From contig NZ_FQUL01000019.1 in NCBI RefSeq assembly GCF_900128965.1, positions 1-41,271 of the forward strand: 41,271 nt of DNA. The letters are read 5' to 3'. The notes under the pieces are model-generated. The model was not told the origin of the DNA. It ran no database searches and saw only the letters and a list, made by a program, of their open reading frames with translations. The stretch comes from Ferrithrix thermotolerans DSM 19514 (lineage in GTDB: Bacteria > Actinomycetota > Acidimicrobiia > Acidimicrobiales > Acidimicrobiaceae). The position numbers were made by a program, and so were the translations under genes. Below, in pieces: positions 8,918 to 16,550 of this stretch (the first letter of the stretch is position 1; the number at the start of each line of letters is the position of its first letter).

Positions 8918-9382
8918 ATGCCTTCACGCCGAGATCTGATAAAGATGTCAGAGTCAGAGGTGTTGCAGTTTCTTCATGGTGCTAGAACTATGTCTTTAGC
9001 TACCATCTCTGCCTCTGGTCAGCCGCACCTAGTTGCAATGTGGTTCATTGTCAACGAGAATCGGCTAGAGTTTTGGACCTTTGCAAAGTCACAAAAGGCC
9101 GTCAACCTTAGGAGGGATCCGAGGGCAACTGTTCTAATTGAGAGCGGTGAGACATACTCTGAACTACGCGGAGTTGAGATCGCCGGCACTTGTGAGCTTC
9201 TCGATGAGCTCGGCGAGGTGGATAGAATAGGTACGGCTCTCTTCAGACGTTACATGGGTGACGATGCATCGTCTTTGCAGCGCGAGCAGTTTCTAGCCTC
9301 AGCACCCAAGAGGCTTGGCTTCAGGCTTCATCCTTCAAGAGTGGTTAGCTGGGACCACACAAAGTTACAGGGAATTTACTGA
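8918..9382 (+). CDS. Pyridoxamine-phosphate-oxidase-fold protein (PPOX class, possibly F420-dependent)
   Basis: This 154-residue split-barrel flavin-binding-fold protein is of the type common in actinobacteria as F420- or FMN-dependent oxidoreductases. It has a TMSLATISASGQPHLVAMWF strand pair, a WTFAKSQKAVNLRRDPRATVLIE block that normally contacts the cofactor phosphate, and an ELRGVEIAGTCEL strand. A C-terminal RLGFRLHPSRVVSWDHTKL segment is typical of the Rv1155-like subgroup. Cofactor choice cannot be read from sequence alone. An AAGGGAG site lies about 15 bases upstream of the ATG. It is followed after 37 bases by the dienelactone-hydrolase gene, and the two may be co-transcribed. Confidence 0.82.
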   Translation: MPSRRDLIKMSESEVLQFLHGARTMSLATISASGQPHLVAMWFIVNENRLEFWTFAKSQKAVNLRRDPRATVLIESGETYSELRGVEIAGTCELLDELGEVDRIGTALFRRYMGDDASSLQREQFLASAPKRLGFRLHPSRVVSWDHTKLQGIY

Positions 9383-9400
9383 AGTGACGCCTTGGTCACT
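9383..9400. promoter_or_regulatory. Inverted repeat between the PPOX and DLH genes
   Basis: AGTGAC and GTCACT form perfect six-base arms around six bases (GCCTTG), directly after the PPOX stop codon and 20 bases before the next start. It could be an operator or a weak transcript-end hairpin. There is no T-tract, and the TGA-N8-TCA spacing does not match a CRP/FNR site (N6). Confidence 0.4.
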
Positions 9401-9419
9401 GTGATGGTAAGATCAAGCT

Positions 9420-10097
9420 ATGGGTAACATGATAGAGTACAAAATTAATGGGTCCACGACCCCAGGATACCTTGCTGAACCCCTGTCGGGCGAAGGACCC
9501 GGAGTGGTTGTAATACAAGAGTGGTGGGGGTTGGTCGATCACATAAAAGATGTGTGTGACCGTCTTGCGGCTCAGGGTTTCTTTGCTTTGGCCCCCGACC
9601 TTTACAAGGGTCGAGTCTCCAGTGAACCCGACGAGGCGGCCAAAGAGATGATGGCTTTGAAGATGGACGAGGCATCAAAGGACATGTCTGGTGCTGTCGA
9701 AGAGTTGATCCGTCGTACAGGAAAGGATGGAGTAGGAGTAATCGGATTTTGTATGGGTGGGGGCCTTGCGTACGTACTGGCTTCTAAGAACCCTCACGTA
9801 AAGGCGCTGGTGCCCTTCTACGGGGTCATTCCTTGGCCTGATGCAACACCTGACTACTCAAAGATTGAGGCGGCCATTCAAGGTCATTACGCAGAAAAGG
9901 ACGACTTTGCTTCACCAGAGATCGTTAGAGATCTTGAATCTAATTTGAAGGGGCTAGGGAAGACTGTAGAGTTCTACATCTATCCCGGAACGCAGCACGC
10001 GTTCTTCAACGATGCGAGGCCAGAGATATACGATGCGACAGCGTCTCGACAGGCCTGGGACAGAACAATTGAGTTCCTGAAGGATCATCTGGGGTAG
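9420..10097 (+). CDS. Dienelactone hydrolase family protein
   Basis: This 225-residue alpha/beta hydrolase belongs to the carboxymethylenebutenolidase family. The nucleophile elbow is GFCMGG with Cys 111. A candidate acid is Asp 161/162 in AEKDDF, and the His is H193 in YPGTQHAFFND. E34 in QEWWG matches the glutamate that activates the cysteine in Pseudomonas DLH. It hydrolyses a lactone or ester in the cytosol; no other chloroaromatic-degradation gene is present, so the true substrate is open. The ATG at 9420 and an in-frame ATG at 9429 are both possible, and neither has a strong ribosome site. Confidence 0.9.
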   Translation: MGNMIEYKINGSTTPGYLAEPLSGEGPGVVVIQEWWGLVDHIKDVCDRLAAQGFFALAPDLYKGRVSSEPDEAAKEMMALKMDEASKDMSGAVEELIRRTGKDGVGVIGFCMGGGLAYVLASKNPHVKALVPFYGVIPWPDATPDYSKIEAAIQGHYAEKDDFASPEIVRDLESNLKGLGKTVEFYIYPGTQHAFFNDARPEIYDATASRQAWDRTIEFLKDHLG

Positions 10098-10234
10098 CTA
10101 TCTTCTCTCCAGGTTATCCTTTGATCTCTCCCCAAATGCGCCTTGTACTGGCGCCGAGTATTGAAATGGCTTACTCTGCGCTGTACTCATACTCATGAAG
10201 ACTGAAGTAAGTAGATAAGAAAGAAGAGTCAAAA

Positions 10235-11179
10235 GTGTCAGAAAGATCTCGCAACCTTCCTAGGCGTTCGTGTCTCTCGTCTCCTGGATCAAACGATCGT
10301 TTTTTGCAAAAGGCGGTTTCTGTTCCAGCTGATATGTCCTTTTTAGACCTTGAAGACTCCGTTGCGCCTTCCGAAAAAGCTGCTGCTCGCAAGAAGGTGG
10401 TGGAAGCTATTAGGGATCTGCCGTGGGACGATCGTGTACTTTGTGTCAGGGTCAATGCTTGGGATACCCCTTGGACCTATCAAGACGTCGTCGAGGTGGT
10501 TGGCAACAGCGGTATGCGTCTCGACGAGGTCATGCTGCCGAAGGTTCAAAGTGCATCTGAGGTGGTTGCACTAGATCTTCTTTTGACACAGGTCGAAAAG
10601 AACGTCGGACTTCCTGTTGGACATATAGGCATAGAAGCCCAGATTGAGACGACTCGGGGGCTTATCGAAGTCGAGAGTATATGTGCTTCATCTAAGAGGC
10701 TCGAGACCGTGATATTTGGTCCAGCGGACTTTGCTGCGTCGATGGAGATGCCAGTGCTTACTGGTGGCGTCCAGATTCCTACCTACCCTGGAGATCACTT
10801 TCACTATGTGTTCTCGAAGATTCTCATGGCCGGACGTGCAAATGGTCTGCAGGTGATCGATGGACCCTATCTCAAGGTCAGAGACACGGATGGTCTGATC
10901 GACTACTGCAAACGTACAGCTACTCTCGGCTACGACGGAAAGTGGGCTCTGACACCTGACCAGGTTGAGGTGATCAACTCCGTATACTCTCCCACTCAAG
11001 AGCTTTTCGATCGTGCTTGGGACATCTTAGAAGCTTACAAAACTGCAACTGAGTCAGAAGGTAAGGGGGCAGTCATGTTTGGCGATGAGATGATCGATGA
11101 GGCGAGCCGGAAGATGGCAGCTAAATTTGTTGCGAGAGGAGAGCGTGCAGGGAGAAAGAGAAGCTCTTCATCGAGCTAG
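10235..11179 (+). CDS. mcl: CitE/HpcH-type CoA-ester lyase, probable malyl-CoA/beta-methylmalyl-CoA lyase
   Basis: This 314-residue HpcH/HpaI aldolase-family protein is of the citrate-lyase-beta type. Visible are the LSSPGSN opening, LDLEDSVAPSEK (37-48), VRVN (71-74, CoA/acid-binding Arg), QIETTRG with the metal ligand E138, FGPADFAASM with the second ligand D165, and a C-terminal GKWALTPDQVEVIN stretch. In actinobacterial ethylmalonyl-CoA gene sets the lyase has this size and architecture. It would split (2R,3S)-beta-methylmalyl-CoA into glyoxylate and propionyl-CoA, and often also malyl-CoA. The mcd- and mch-like genes within 6 kb support this reading. The GTG start has an AAGAAGAG site upstream. 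A generic citrate-lyase-like or citramalyl-CoA lyase role is the alternative. Confidence 0.85.
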   Translation: MSERSRNLPRRSCLSSPGSNDRFLQKAVSVPADMSFLDLEDSVAPSEKAAARKKVVEAIRDLPWDDRVLCVRVNAWDTPWTYQDVVEVVGNSGMRLDEVMLPKVQSASEVVALDLLLTQVEKNVGLPVGHIGIEAQIETTRGLIEVESICASSKRLETVIFGPADFAASMEMPVLTGGVQIPTYPGDHFHYVFSKILMAGRANGLQVIDGPYLKVRDTDGLIDYCKRTATLGYDGKWALTPDQVEVINSVYSPTQELFDRAWDILEAYKTATESEGKGAVMFGDEMIDEASRKMAAKFVARGERAGRKRSSSSS

Positions 11180-11510
11180 CTTCGGCTTTGGAGTTCTGTG
11201 AGGTACGTCGATTTAGGACAACCCTTATCTTTGTGAGCGAGCTCAGAGATCTATATAAAGAAGAACTGGAAGTCGCGGAGTTCGAGGTCTACGACATAAA
11301 GTCACCTATTCGGTATCGTCTTTACTCTGATCCGAAGATGAAATAGCTCAACATGCATTGACTTTTCGTGAACGAACAGCTTAGAAGCGATCTAACTTAT
11401 TACGGCAGACACTCTCCCACGGACGTTATTTTCGCTGCTAAGACCAGATATTGGACGTTTGTTTTGACAGTGGATACTGTGCATTTCTTTGATAGCCCTC
11501 TGGTACTTAT

Positions 11511-11540
11511 AGTCACAATGTATGGGATCATGGTGTGACT
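11511..11540. repeat. Inverted repeat AGTCACA-N16-TGTGACT
   Basis: There are perfect seven-base arms at 11511-11517 and 11534-11540. Another TGTGAC follows closely at about 11550. Purpose is unknown; no gene starts within 500 bases on either strand. Confidence 0.45.
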
Positions 11541-11582
11541 GATTCAAGCTATCCGCTGTGACACGAGTGTGATAGTGTAAAG

Positions 11583-11622
11583 GTCAAAGGGTCCCAACTA
11601 ATGAGCGACAGTGTCCTTTGAC
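11583..11622. repeat. Inverted repeat GTCAAAGG-N24-CCTTTGAC
   Basis: There are perfect eight-base arms at 11583-11590 and 11615-11622. Together with the neighbouring repeat this makes a cluster of possible stems over 110 bases. Confidence 0.45.
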
Positions 11623-11815
11623 GGTTTGGACGAGCTCACCTATGGAGCAAGGACTCCTCCGCCGGGCTGTTTCCTTTCGGTGCCAAGCACTTAGTCGAAG
11701 TTACCCGAACGAGCAAAGTTGGCGTGGGGTTGGATGAACTCAAGTAAGTTAACGACCGGAATCAGTAAATGGTCAATGTTGCTAATGACAGTCGTCTTTG
11801 GTGAAATTACAGAGC

Positions 11816-11834
11816 CCTTCAATCATGTTGAAGG
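11816..11834. repeat. Hairpin CCTTCAA-TCATG-TTGAAGG
   Basis: A perfect seven-base-pair stem encloses a five-base loop. No T-tract follows, so it is not a classical terminator. Confidence 0.45.
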
Positions 11835-12117
11835 TAACCTGCGTCGAACCTCCGGCGAAGGCCCTCCTTAGTGGCACATTCGATTTAGAAAACTTTGTAC
11901 CCATTATTTTCTTGGGAATCGCTCGCTTATGGGAGTGGGGAGAATTAGAGATCAAGTAAGTTCAAAGATCGATTTTGCCTCGATATGTCGAGAGATATTT
12001 GGATCTGTACAGGAGAGACCTAATAGACGAACTCATCCATGTTGAATCCCTCACTTAGTTGACGGAACTTCTGAGAAAAACTGCTCGAGCCACGCAAGAA
12101 CTTGACTTTTCGACTTT

Positions 12118-12912
12118 CTATGAAAGCTTTTTCACGCCTTCGCCAAGGACTAAGACTATCGCACCAGCTGCAAAGAGTGCCACATAGAACGTAGTAGCTG
12201 GTCCACCAGCGGTGCGGAGTACGGCTGATGTTATCTGCGCCCAGCTAAAGGCGACTTGGGGAAGAATGTAGCTTGGCACAAACCAAAACACTATTGCATC
12301 TATAGCTGAGGTACCTATAAGCCACATGCCAACCTTTCTGAGCACTGCTCCTGGACTGGGATGAATGATCAGTGAGAGAATGAGCATAAGTGCAGCTAGA
12401 GCGATAAATAATCTTTCTAGCTTGCCTGCTGCCTTTGCGTATCCGCCTAGATTGGGGAGAGCAGATCCAGGAATATTGATCGCCAGACCTTGTTGTGCGA
12501 TTGTCTGAGCGACCTGCGGAGAATACGGTGCCACTTGAGCCGCTATCTCTTGAGAGAACGCGGCTCCACCTAAGGTGATCGGACCTGTGTTCACACCGAT
12601 CAGGTGTCCTTGGGCAGTGTTCATGGCACTTTGAAACTCTGCATCTACTTGGGGATTGGCCAAAGCCTTGGTGATAATTTGATCGAGCTGCGCCTGGGAT
12701 ATTACTGTATTGCCACCGAAAAGAGGAAGCAGTGCAGTTCCTAGTGCTCCTGCCATGGCGGAACGAACGGCACTGTTTTGTACAAGTTGGGAAGTCGCTT
12801 GTCCCAATCTGCCTGGCTGTAAGAAGGATAACTGTGTGAGGTGTATGAAGGTCGCACCCCACCCGAACAGTAGACCGATAGTTAGAATCAAGCTGCCTAA
12901 GGTTTTACGCAT
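12118..12912 (-). CDS. Uncharacterised membrane protein
   Basis: This 264-residue protein begins with a membrane segment (about 8-26). A roughly 135-residue Gln/Ala-rich region follows, predicted extracytoplasmic, with repeated short hydrophobic patches. Three more membrane helices lie at about 166-184, 193-213 and 238-257, and the tail is basic (GVKKLS). No enzyme motif or named domain was recognised. The architecture, with an N-terminal anchor, a soluble alpha-helical loop and a C-terminal TM bundle, recurs in unnamed actinobacterial envelope proteins. The start ATG has GAGGAG a few bases upstream. It lies 117 bases downstream of the acyl-CoA dehydrogenase gene on the same strand. Confidence 0.75.
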   Translation of the reverse strand: MRKTLGSLILTIGLLFGWGATFIHLTQLSFLQPGRLGQATSQLVQNSAVRSAMAGALGTALLPLFGGNTVISQAQLDQIITKALANPQVDAEFQSAMNTAQGHLIGVNTGPITLGGAAFSQEIAAQVAPYSPQVAQTIAQQGLAINIPGSALPNLGGYAKAAGKLERLFIALAALMLILSLIIHPSPGAVLRKVGMWLIGTSAIDAIVFWFVPSYILPQVAFSWAQITSAVLRTAGGPATTFYVALFAAGAIVLVLGEGVKKLS

Positions 12913-13029
12913 GGCTCCTCAAGTGTTATATGCCCAAGAGTAGGCTACTGCCACTACGCTATCGGCACTTTAGTGTGCAATACTTAGCGTGTTGGCAGAA
13001 ACTTCACTACTGTAGTTATCCTAGGGCGT

Positions 13030-14634
13030 TTACTTGGGATCCAACAACCTCTTTGCTATGACCTTTAGGGAAAGGGTTTCGTCGGCTCCTTCGAAGATTG
13101 ATAGAACTCTAGCATCGACGAATAGGCGACTAACGCTGTACTCCTCTGCGTAGCCCATTCCTCCGTGTATCTGCATGGCCTCTCGTGTTATCCACTCAGC
13201 GGTGTTGCAGACGTGTGCCTTTATCATCGACGCTTCAAGCACTCCCTCCCCTTTTGCCATGAGGGTTGACACATCGTATGCGAACTGGCGGGCTGCCTGA
13301 ATGTGTGCTGCCATCTTTGCGAGCTTGACTTTTGTTAGCTGGTACTCTGACACACTCTTGCCGAAGACTTTTCGATCGGACGCATATCTCAGTGCCTGCT
13401 CGTAGGCTGCCTGCATCACACCGATCGCACGCGCTGCGGTTTGAATTCTTCCGTTTTCGAACCCCTCCATTTGGAAGTAGAAACCTTTACCCAGCCCTTG
13501 CTCGCCTCCGACGAGACTATCGTTGGGTACCCACCAGTTCTCGATTGAGAGCTCGTAAGAGTGCATTCCTCGATAGCCGAGGGTGTCGATGGCACGGCCC
13601 TCTATCTTTCCAATAAGATCAGCGCGAGTTGGGTGCGGCTTTGTAAATCGAAAGGCATGACCTGGGAACCTCTCTTTTTCGATGATGAATAAAGATAGTC
13701 CTCGGTGAGCCTTCGTGCGATCAGGATCGGTTCTGGCTAATAGCATGAGGACATCGGCTCTGCCCGCAAAGGTACACCAGGTCTTGACGCCGTTGATTAA
13801 CCACCCCTCGCCATCGCGAGTCGCTGTAGTTTTTATGTTAGCTACATCTGAGCCGTAGTCTGGTTCAGTTACTGCGACAGCGTTCATGATCTCCCCGGAT
13901 GCAAGCTTGGGTAACCACCGCTGCTTCTGTTCTTCAGTCCCACCGCGTAAAAGCGCTCGAGTTAGGATCTCAGGTCTGGTGATAAGGGATCCACCTGCCC
14001 CAAGCGAACCTCTTGACAACTCTTCCGTAGCGACTACCATTGCCAAGTAGTCGTTTCCCCCGCCAGTTGCAAAGCCACCGTAAGCCTCAGGTATTGAAAG
14101 GCCGAACGCTCCCATCTCTCCAAGTTCAGATATGATCTCCTCAGGAATGTCTAGGTTGCGGCGGTGAATCTCGTCTGCTACTGGGAATAGTTTCTGTTCT
14201 GCGAACCTTCTAAAGGTGTCTTGTAAAAGTTCAAACTCAGCGTCTAACCCTCTGTCACCCTGAGTCTCAGCCAGCTGAGAAGTAAAGTTGGGGTTCCCGT
14301 ACCTCCTCCTGAAGGCAACCATGTACTCATACTCGTTAGAGGGTAGATCAAATATGTGTTCGTGCTTTACCGCCCCCGAGATTATGGTGTCGACCACATC
14401 CGCAACGAACACCTGAGCCAATTTGAGCTGCGTCGAGCCTCTTCGTGCATAGTTTAGGGCGCTGTTTGAAGCCTGAACAGACGCTGCGGTGTGCGCCAGC
14501 TCGTAAGCTAAGACCTGGTCATATTCAGGATCTACTGCAGCTTGTCTACACCGAGTTAAAACTCTTTCAATGTGGTAGTTGCACGAAGATACGACGTCTT
14601 CAAGCTCTGACAACTCTGACTTTTCCATCTCCAT
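13030..14634 (-). CDS. mcd: Acyl-CoA dehydrogenase with N-terminal extension, probable methylsuccinyl-CoA dehydrogenase
   Basis: This flavoprotein dehydrogenase of 534 residues is far longer than the usual 380-400. The acyl-CoA dehydrogenase body spans about 130-534: LGEMGAFGLSIPEAYGG, the FAD/substrate loop AVTEPDYGSDV, a WLINGVKTWCTFAG strand, ARAIGVMQAAYEQALRYASDRKVFGK, QIHGGMGYAEE, and a C-terminal SIFEGADETLSL carrying the catalytic-base glutamate. The first roughly 125 residues form an extra helical domain. Such an extension and total size are characteristic of (2S)-methylsuccinyl-CoA dehydrogenase (about 550 residues), which makes mesaconyl-CoA in the ethylmalonyl-CoA pathway. The neighbouring mch- and mcl-like genes agree. 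Electrons would pass to ETF. The ATG has no strong ribosome site. Substrate assignment is inferred from length and context. Confidence 0.87.
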   Translation of the reverse strand: MEMEKSELSELEDVVSSCNYHIERVLTRCRQAAVDPEYDQVLAYELAHTAASVQASNSALNYARRGSTQLKLAQVFVADVVDTIISGAVKHEHIFDLPSNEYEYMVAFRRRYGNPNFTSQLAETQGDRGLDAEFELLQDTFRRFAEQKLFPVADEIHRRNLDIPEEIISELGEMGAFGLSIPEAYGGFATGGGNDYLAMVVATEELSRGSLGAGGSLITRPEILTRALLRGGTEEQKQRWLPKLASGEIMNAVAVTEPDYGSDVANIKTTATRDGEGWLINGVKTWCTFAGRADVLMLLARTDPDRTKAHRGLSLFIIEKERFPGHAFRFTKPHPTRADLIGKIEGRAIDTLGYRGMHSYELSIENWWVPNDSLVGGEQGLGKGFYFQMEGFENGRIQTAARAIGVMQAAYEQALRYASDRKVFGKSVSEYQLTKVKLAKMAAHIQAARQFAYDVSTLMAKGEGVLEASMIKAHVCNTAEWITREAMQIHGGMGYAEEYSVSRLFVDARVLSIFEGADETLSLKVIAKRLLDPK

Positions 14635-14680
14635 AGTTTAACACAGGTAGGGTAACTACAGAGTGTCGTACGCATCCGTG

Positions 14681-15340
14681 TTAGAGGTGCTGTGCTACTA
14701 CCGTTACAAGAGGGGGAAGAACCACGGTTGTGATCTCACCTTTGCCACTATCTGTCATATGAGACAAGTATTCGATCTCTGGTCCTCGTCGGTAGCCAAC
14801 AGGGGCCTCGGCCCACATATCTTTCAGATCGACGTCAAGATCTCCTAAGAGGTGTGGAAGATCAGCGCCGATGTCAGGCCAAAGAATTGCTTCTGTATCG
14901 GCACCTATGGGCTGTCCATCTACCCTTCCGGCGGTAGTTACTGGCTCCTGAAGAACGATCCAACCTCTGGGTTTGACGGCCGCTACCATCTGTTTGAGAG
15001 CGTCTTTGGGCTTAGACACTCCGAGGAGTAAGAAGCGGGCGAACACGAGGTCTACCTTCTCGGGCAAGGCCAGCTCTTCAGCTGCTTGTGTGATGGCGAT
15101 TACCTGAGAAAGTAGACTGGCACGAGCGGCCATCTCGTCTCGTCGGCGTGGGTCGATGTCAACGGCGTAGACGCGACCGTCTCTGCCCACCTGAGATGCC
15201 AGAGCCACGGAGACGTCTCCGTTTCCTGCTCCTACATCTGCGACCCTCCACCCCGGACCTAGACCAACGCGTTGTAAGGCTGTAAACAATGGTCTTCGAT
15301 AAACATCATCTCTTAACTCGTATAAGTCGGTTAACTCCAC
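14681..15340 (-). CDS. Class I SAM-dependent methyltransferase
   Basis: This 219-residue protein has a Rossmann methyltransferase core. Motif I is VADVGAGNGDVSVAL (about 34-48), an acidic AVDIDPR marks the end of strand 2, the SAM-adenine region is QAAEELALP, and motif IV is VDLVFARFLLLGV. After the core, LKPRGWIVLQEP-like sequence (KPRGWIVLQEP) matches the UbiE/methyltransf_11 type. The substrate is unknown. The GTG start is 24 bases from the oppositely oriented DUF6941-like start, so both promoters must overlap coding sequence or share this gap. On the same strand and 46 bases upstream of mcd, it may lead the mcd transcript. Confidence 0.85.
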   Translation of the reverse strand: MELTDLYELRDDVYRRPLFTALQRVGLGPGWRVADVGAGNGDVSVALASQVGRDGRVYAVDIDPRRRDEMAARASLLSQVIAITQAAEELALPEKVDLVFARFLLLGVSKPKDALKQMVAAVKPRGWIVLQEPVTTAGRVDGQPIGADTEAILWPDIGADLPHLLGDLDVDLKDMWAEAPVGYRRGPEIEYLSHMTDSGKGEITTVVLPPLVTVVAQHL

Positions 15341-15364
15341 AGATGCACGCTAGCTTGGAGGATT

Positions 15365-15811
15365 GTGAAAGCAACCATACTTCTTTGTGACTCGGCGCTA
15401 GTAGCCGAAGGAAAACTGTTCATACTTGGTGGCGGCTGGTCCTTGACCGGTCCGGGGCTGGCGCCGATGGCGATAGCTCTCAAGTTAGACGTGGCATGGG
15501 GCGAGACTCAGGATATGCACCACTGGGAGCTTTACCTTGTCGATCAAGATGGGAACTCGGTGGTATTTGACACTCCCGAAGGTCCGCAGCCAGTCGAGGT
15601 GAGAGGTGATTTCCAGGTCGGTAGCCCCCAAGGCGTTCCTCCAGGGGCGGATGTCCCGGTGAACATAGCGGTAAACCTAGGTCCATTGCCTCTTCCTCCA
15701 AACGGTCGGTACACATGGAGGCTGAGTGTCGATGGTGAGACCAATGAATCGTGGGAAGCCTCATTCTCGACAAGGCCATCCGAAGAAGGTCAGCCTCAAG
15801 GGATCCTATGA
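15365..15811 (+). CDS. DUF6941-like actinobacterial protein
   Basis: This 148-residue protein begins MKATILLCDSALVAEGKLFILGGGWSL and then alternates predicted beta-strands (WELYLVDQDGN, VNIAVNLGPLPLP, YTWRLSVDGE). The pattern resembles DUF6941, a beta-sandwich family of unknown function found mainly in actinobacteria. There is no signal peptide or catalytic motif. The GTG start has a GGAGG site four to five bases away. Its stop overlaps the start of the mesaconyl-CoA-hydratase gene (ATGA, 15808-15811), so the two are translationally coupled and possibly linked in function. Family naming is from recall of the N-terminal pattern. Confidence 0.75.
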   Translation: MKATILLCDSALVAEGKLFILGGGWSLTGPGLAPMAIALKLDVAWGETQDMHHWELYLVDQDGNSVVFDTPEGPQPVEVRGDFQVGSPQGVPPGADVPVNIAVNLGPLPLPPNGRYTWRLSVDGETNESWEASFSTRPSEEGQPQGIL

Positions 15812-16317
15812 CGACTTACGAAAGGAGCTTTGGGCGAGCGCTAGAAGACTTTGTGGTGGGCGATGTCTATCGACACTGGCCTGGAAAGACGATTACCGAG
15901 TATGACGATCATCTCTTTTGTATGATCACCATGAACCATCACCCCTTGCACACCAACTCCTACTATGCGGAGCACGACAGCGTCCAAGGAAGGAACGTCG
16001 TGGTAGGGAATCTGGTCTATTCACTAGTACTTGGGATGAGTGTTCCAGATGTATCTGGATCGGCCATAGCCAACTTGGAGGTGGAGTCTTTAATCCACAA
16101 GAACCCTGTTTTCCACGGTGACACCATCTACGCAGAGACTCGGGTGCTTGATGTCGTCGAGTCAAAATCGAGGGAAGACCGGGGTGTAGTGACTGTCGAG
16201 ACGAAGGGTTTCAATCAAGACGGTCTTGAGGTATGTTACTTTCGACGCAAGGTAATGGTCTACAAACGCGAATACATTCCGCCTCGAAGACGTCCTTACC
16301 AGGATGACATATGGTAG
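15808..16317 (+). CDS. mch: MaoC-family hydratase, probable mesaconyl-CoA hydratase
   Basis: This 169-residue single hot-dog-domain protein carries the MaoC signature in the form TMNHHPLHTNSYYA, followed by GRNVVVGNLVYSLVLGMSV and a FHGDTIYAETRVLDVVESKS strand pair. In actinobacterial ethylmalonyl-CoA gene sets a MaoC protein of this length hydrates mesaconyl-CoA to (2R,3S)-beta-methylmalyl-CoA. The proteobacterial enzyme is a two-domain version about twice as long. The ATG at 15808 overlaps the previous stop by four bases and has AAGGGAT just upstream; an earlier in-frame GTG at 15751 would lie deep in the preceding gene. With mcd on the other strand and mcl at 10.2 kb, three consecutive pathway steps are present. 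Confidence 0.87.
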   Translation: MTTYERSFGRALEDFVVGDVYRHWPGKTITEYDDHLFCMITMNHHPLHTNSYYAEHDSVQGRNVVVGNLVYSLVLGMSVPDVSGSAIANLEVESLIHKNPVFHGDTIYAETRVLDVVESKSREDRGVVTVETKGFNQDGLEVCYFRRKVMVYKREYIPPRRRPYQDDIW

Positions 16318-16405
16318 CAGTGTTAGCTACTCAGTGGACTGCGTTATGAATTTCTTGCGATAGGTCTCAAGTTTGTGCCGACTGAGACGATCTAACCTAC
16401 GCAAA

Positions 16406-16459
16406 CGGATTGAAGATGGCGCAGGTTTGACTCCCCCGGACCTTGCGCCATTTCATCCG
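16406..16459 (+). other. Strong two-stage hairpin between mch and pilT
   Basis: Outer arms are CGGAT (16406-16410) and ATCCG (16455-16459). Inner arms are ATGGCGCAGGT (16416-16426) and ACCTTGCGCCAT (16440-16451), which pair fully apart from one bulged base. They are separated by a small internal loop and closed by a 13-base loop with five consecutive C. No T-tract follows. It may be a transcript-end structure for mch, a REP-like element or part of a small RNA. Confidence 0.5.
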
Positions 16460-16501
16460 GATTTCAAATTACCGCCGTTGGGCAAAGGGTCCACCTCGTT
16501 G

Positions 16502-16526
16502 AAGTAAGTTCCGACTTAAGTAAGTA
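16502..16526 (+). repeat. Tandem AAGTAAGT motifs upstream of pilT
   Basis: AAGTAAGTT at 16502-16510 and AAGTAAGTA at 16518-16526 are 16 bases apart, about 25-50 bases before the pilT start. The same octamer occurs in other non-coding stretches at 10205, 11742 and 11954. This could be a protein-binding site; function is unknown. Confidence 0.35.
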
Positions 16527-16550
16527 CCTCGTGGCGGTCGATGTAAGATT

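Larger units (their letters stand above)
11180..12117. other. Long non-coding stretch rich in inverted repeats
   Basis: Some 940 bases lie between the lyase gene and the minus-strand membrane protein. No open frame over about 60 codons with protein-like content is present. Two short frames read somewhat protein-like (11233-11346 and 11622-11747) but lack ribosome sites and recognisable families. At least three inverted repeats (11511-11540, 11583-11622, 11816-11834) and two AAGTAAGTT motifs (11742, 11954) occur. It may be a decayed gene region or hold a structured RNA. Confidence 0.5.

Noticed and set aside
9383-9400. CRP-type operator
   Set aside because: Half-site spacing is TGA-N8-TCA rather than N6; kept only as an inverted repeat.
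11622-11747. 41-codon stop-free stretch in the gene-free region
   Set aside because: It has no start codon with a ribosome site, and a stop-free run of this length is expected by chance at this base composition.
16406-16459. Actinobacterial 6C RNA
   Set aside because: Only one C-rich loop, with five C; the known motif needs two hairpins with six or more C each.
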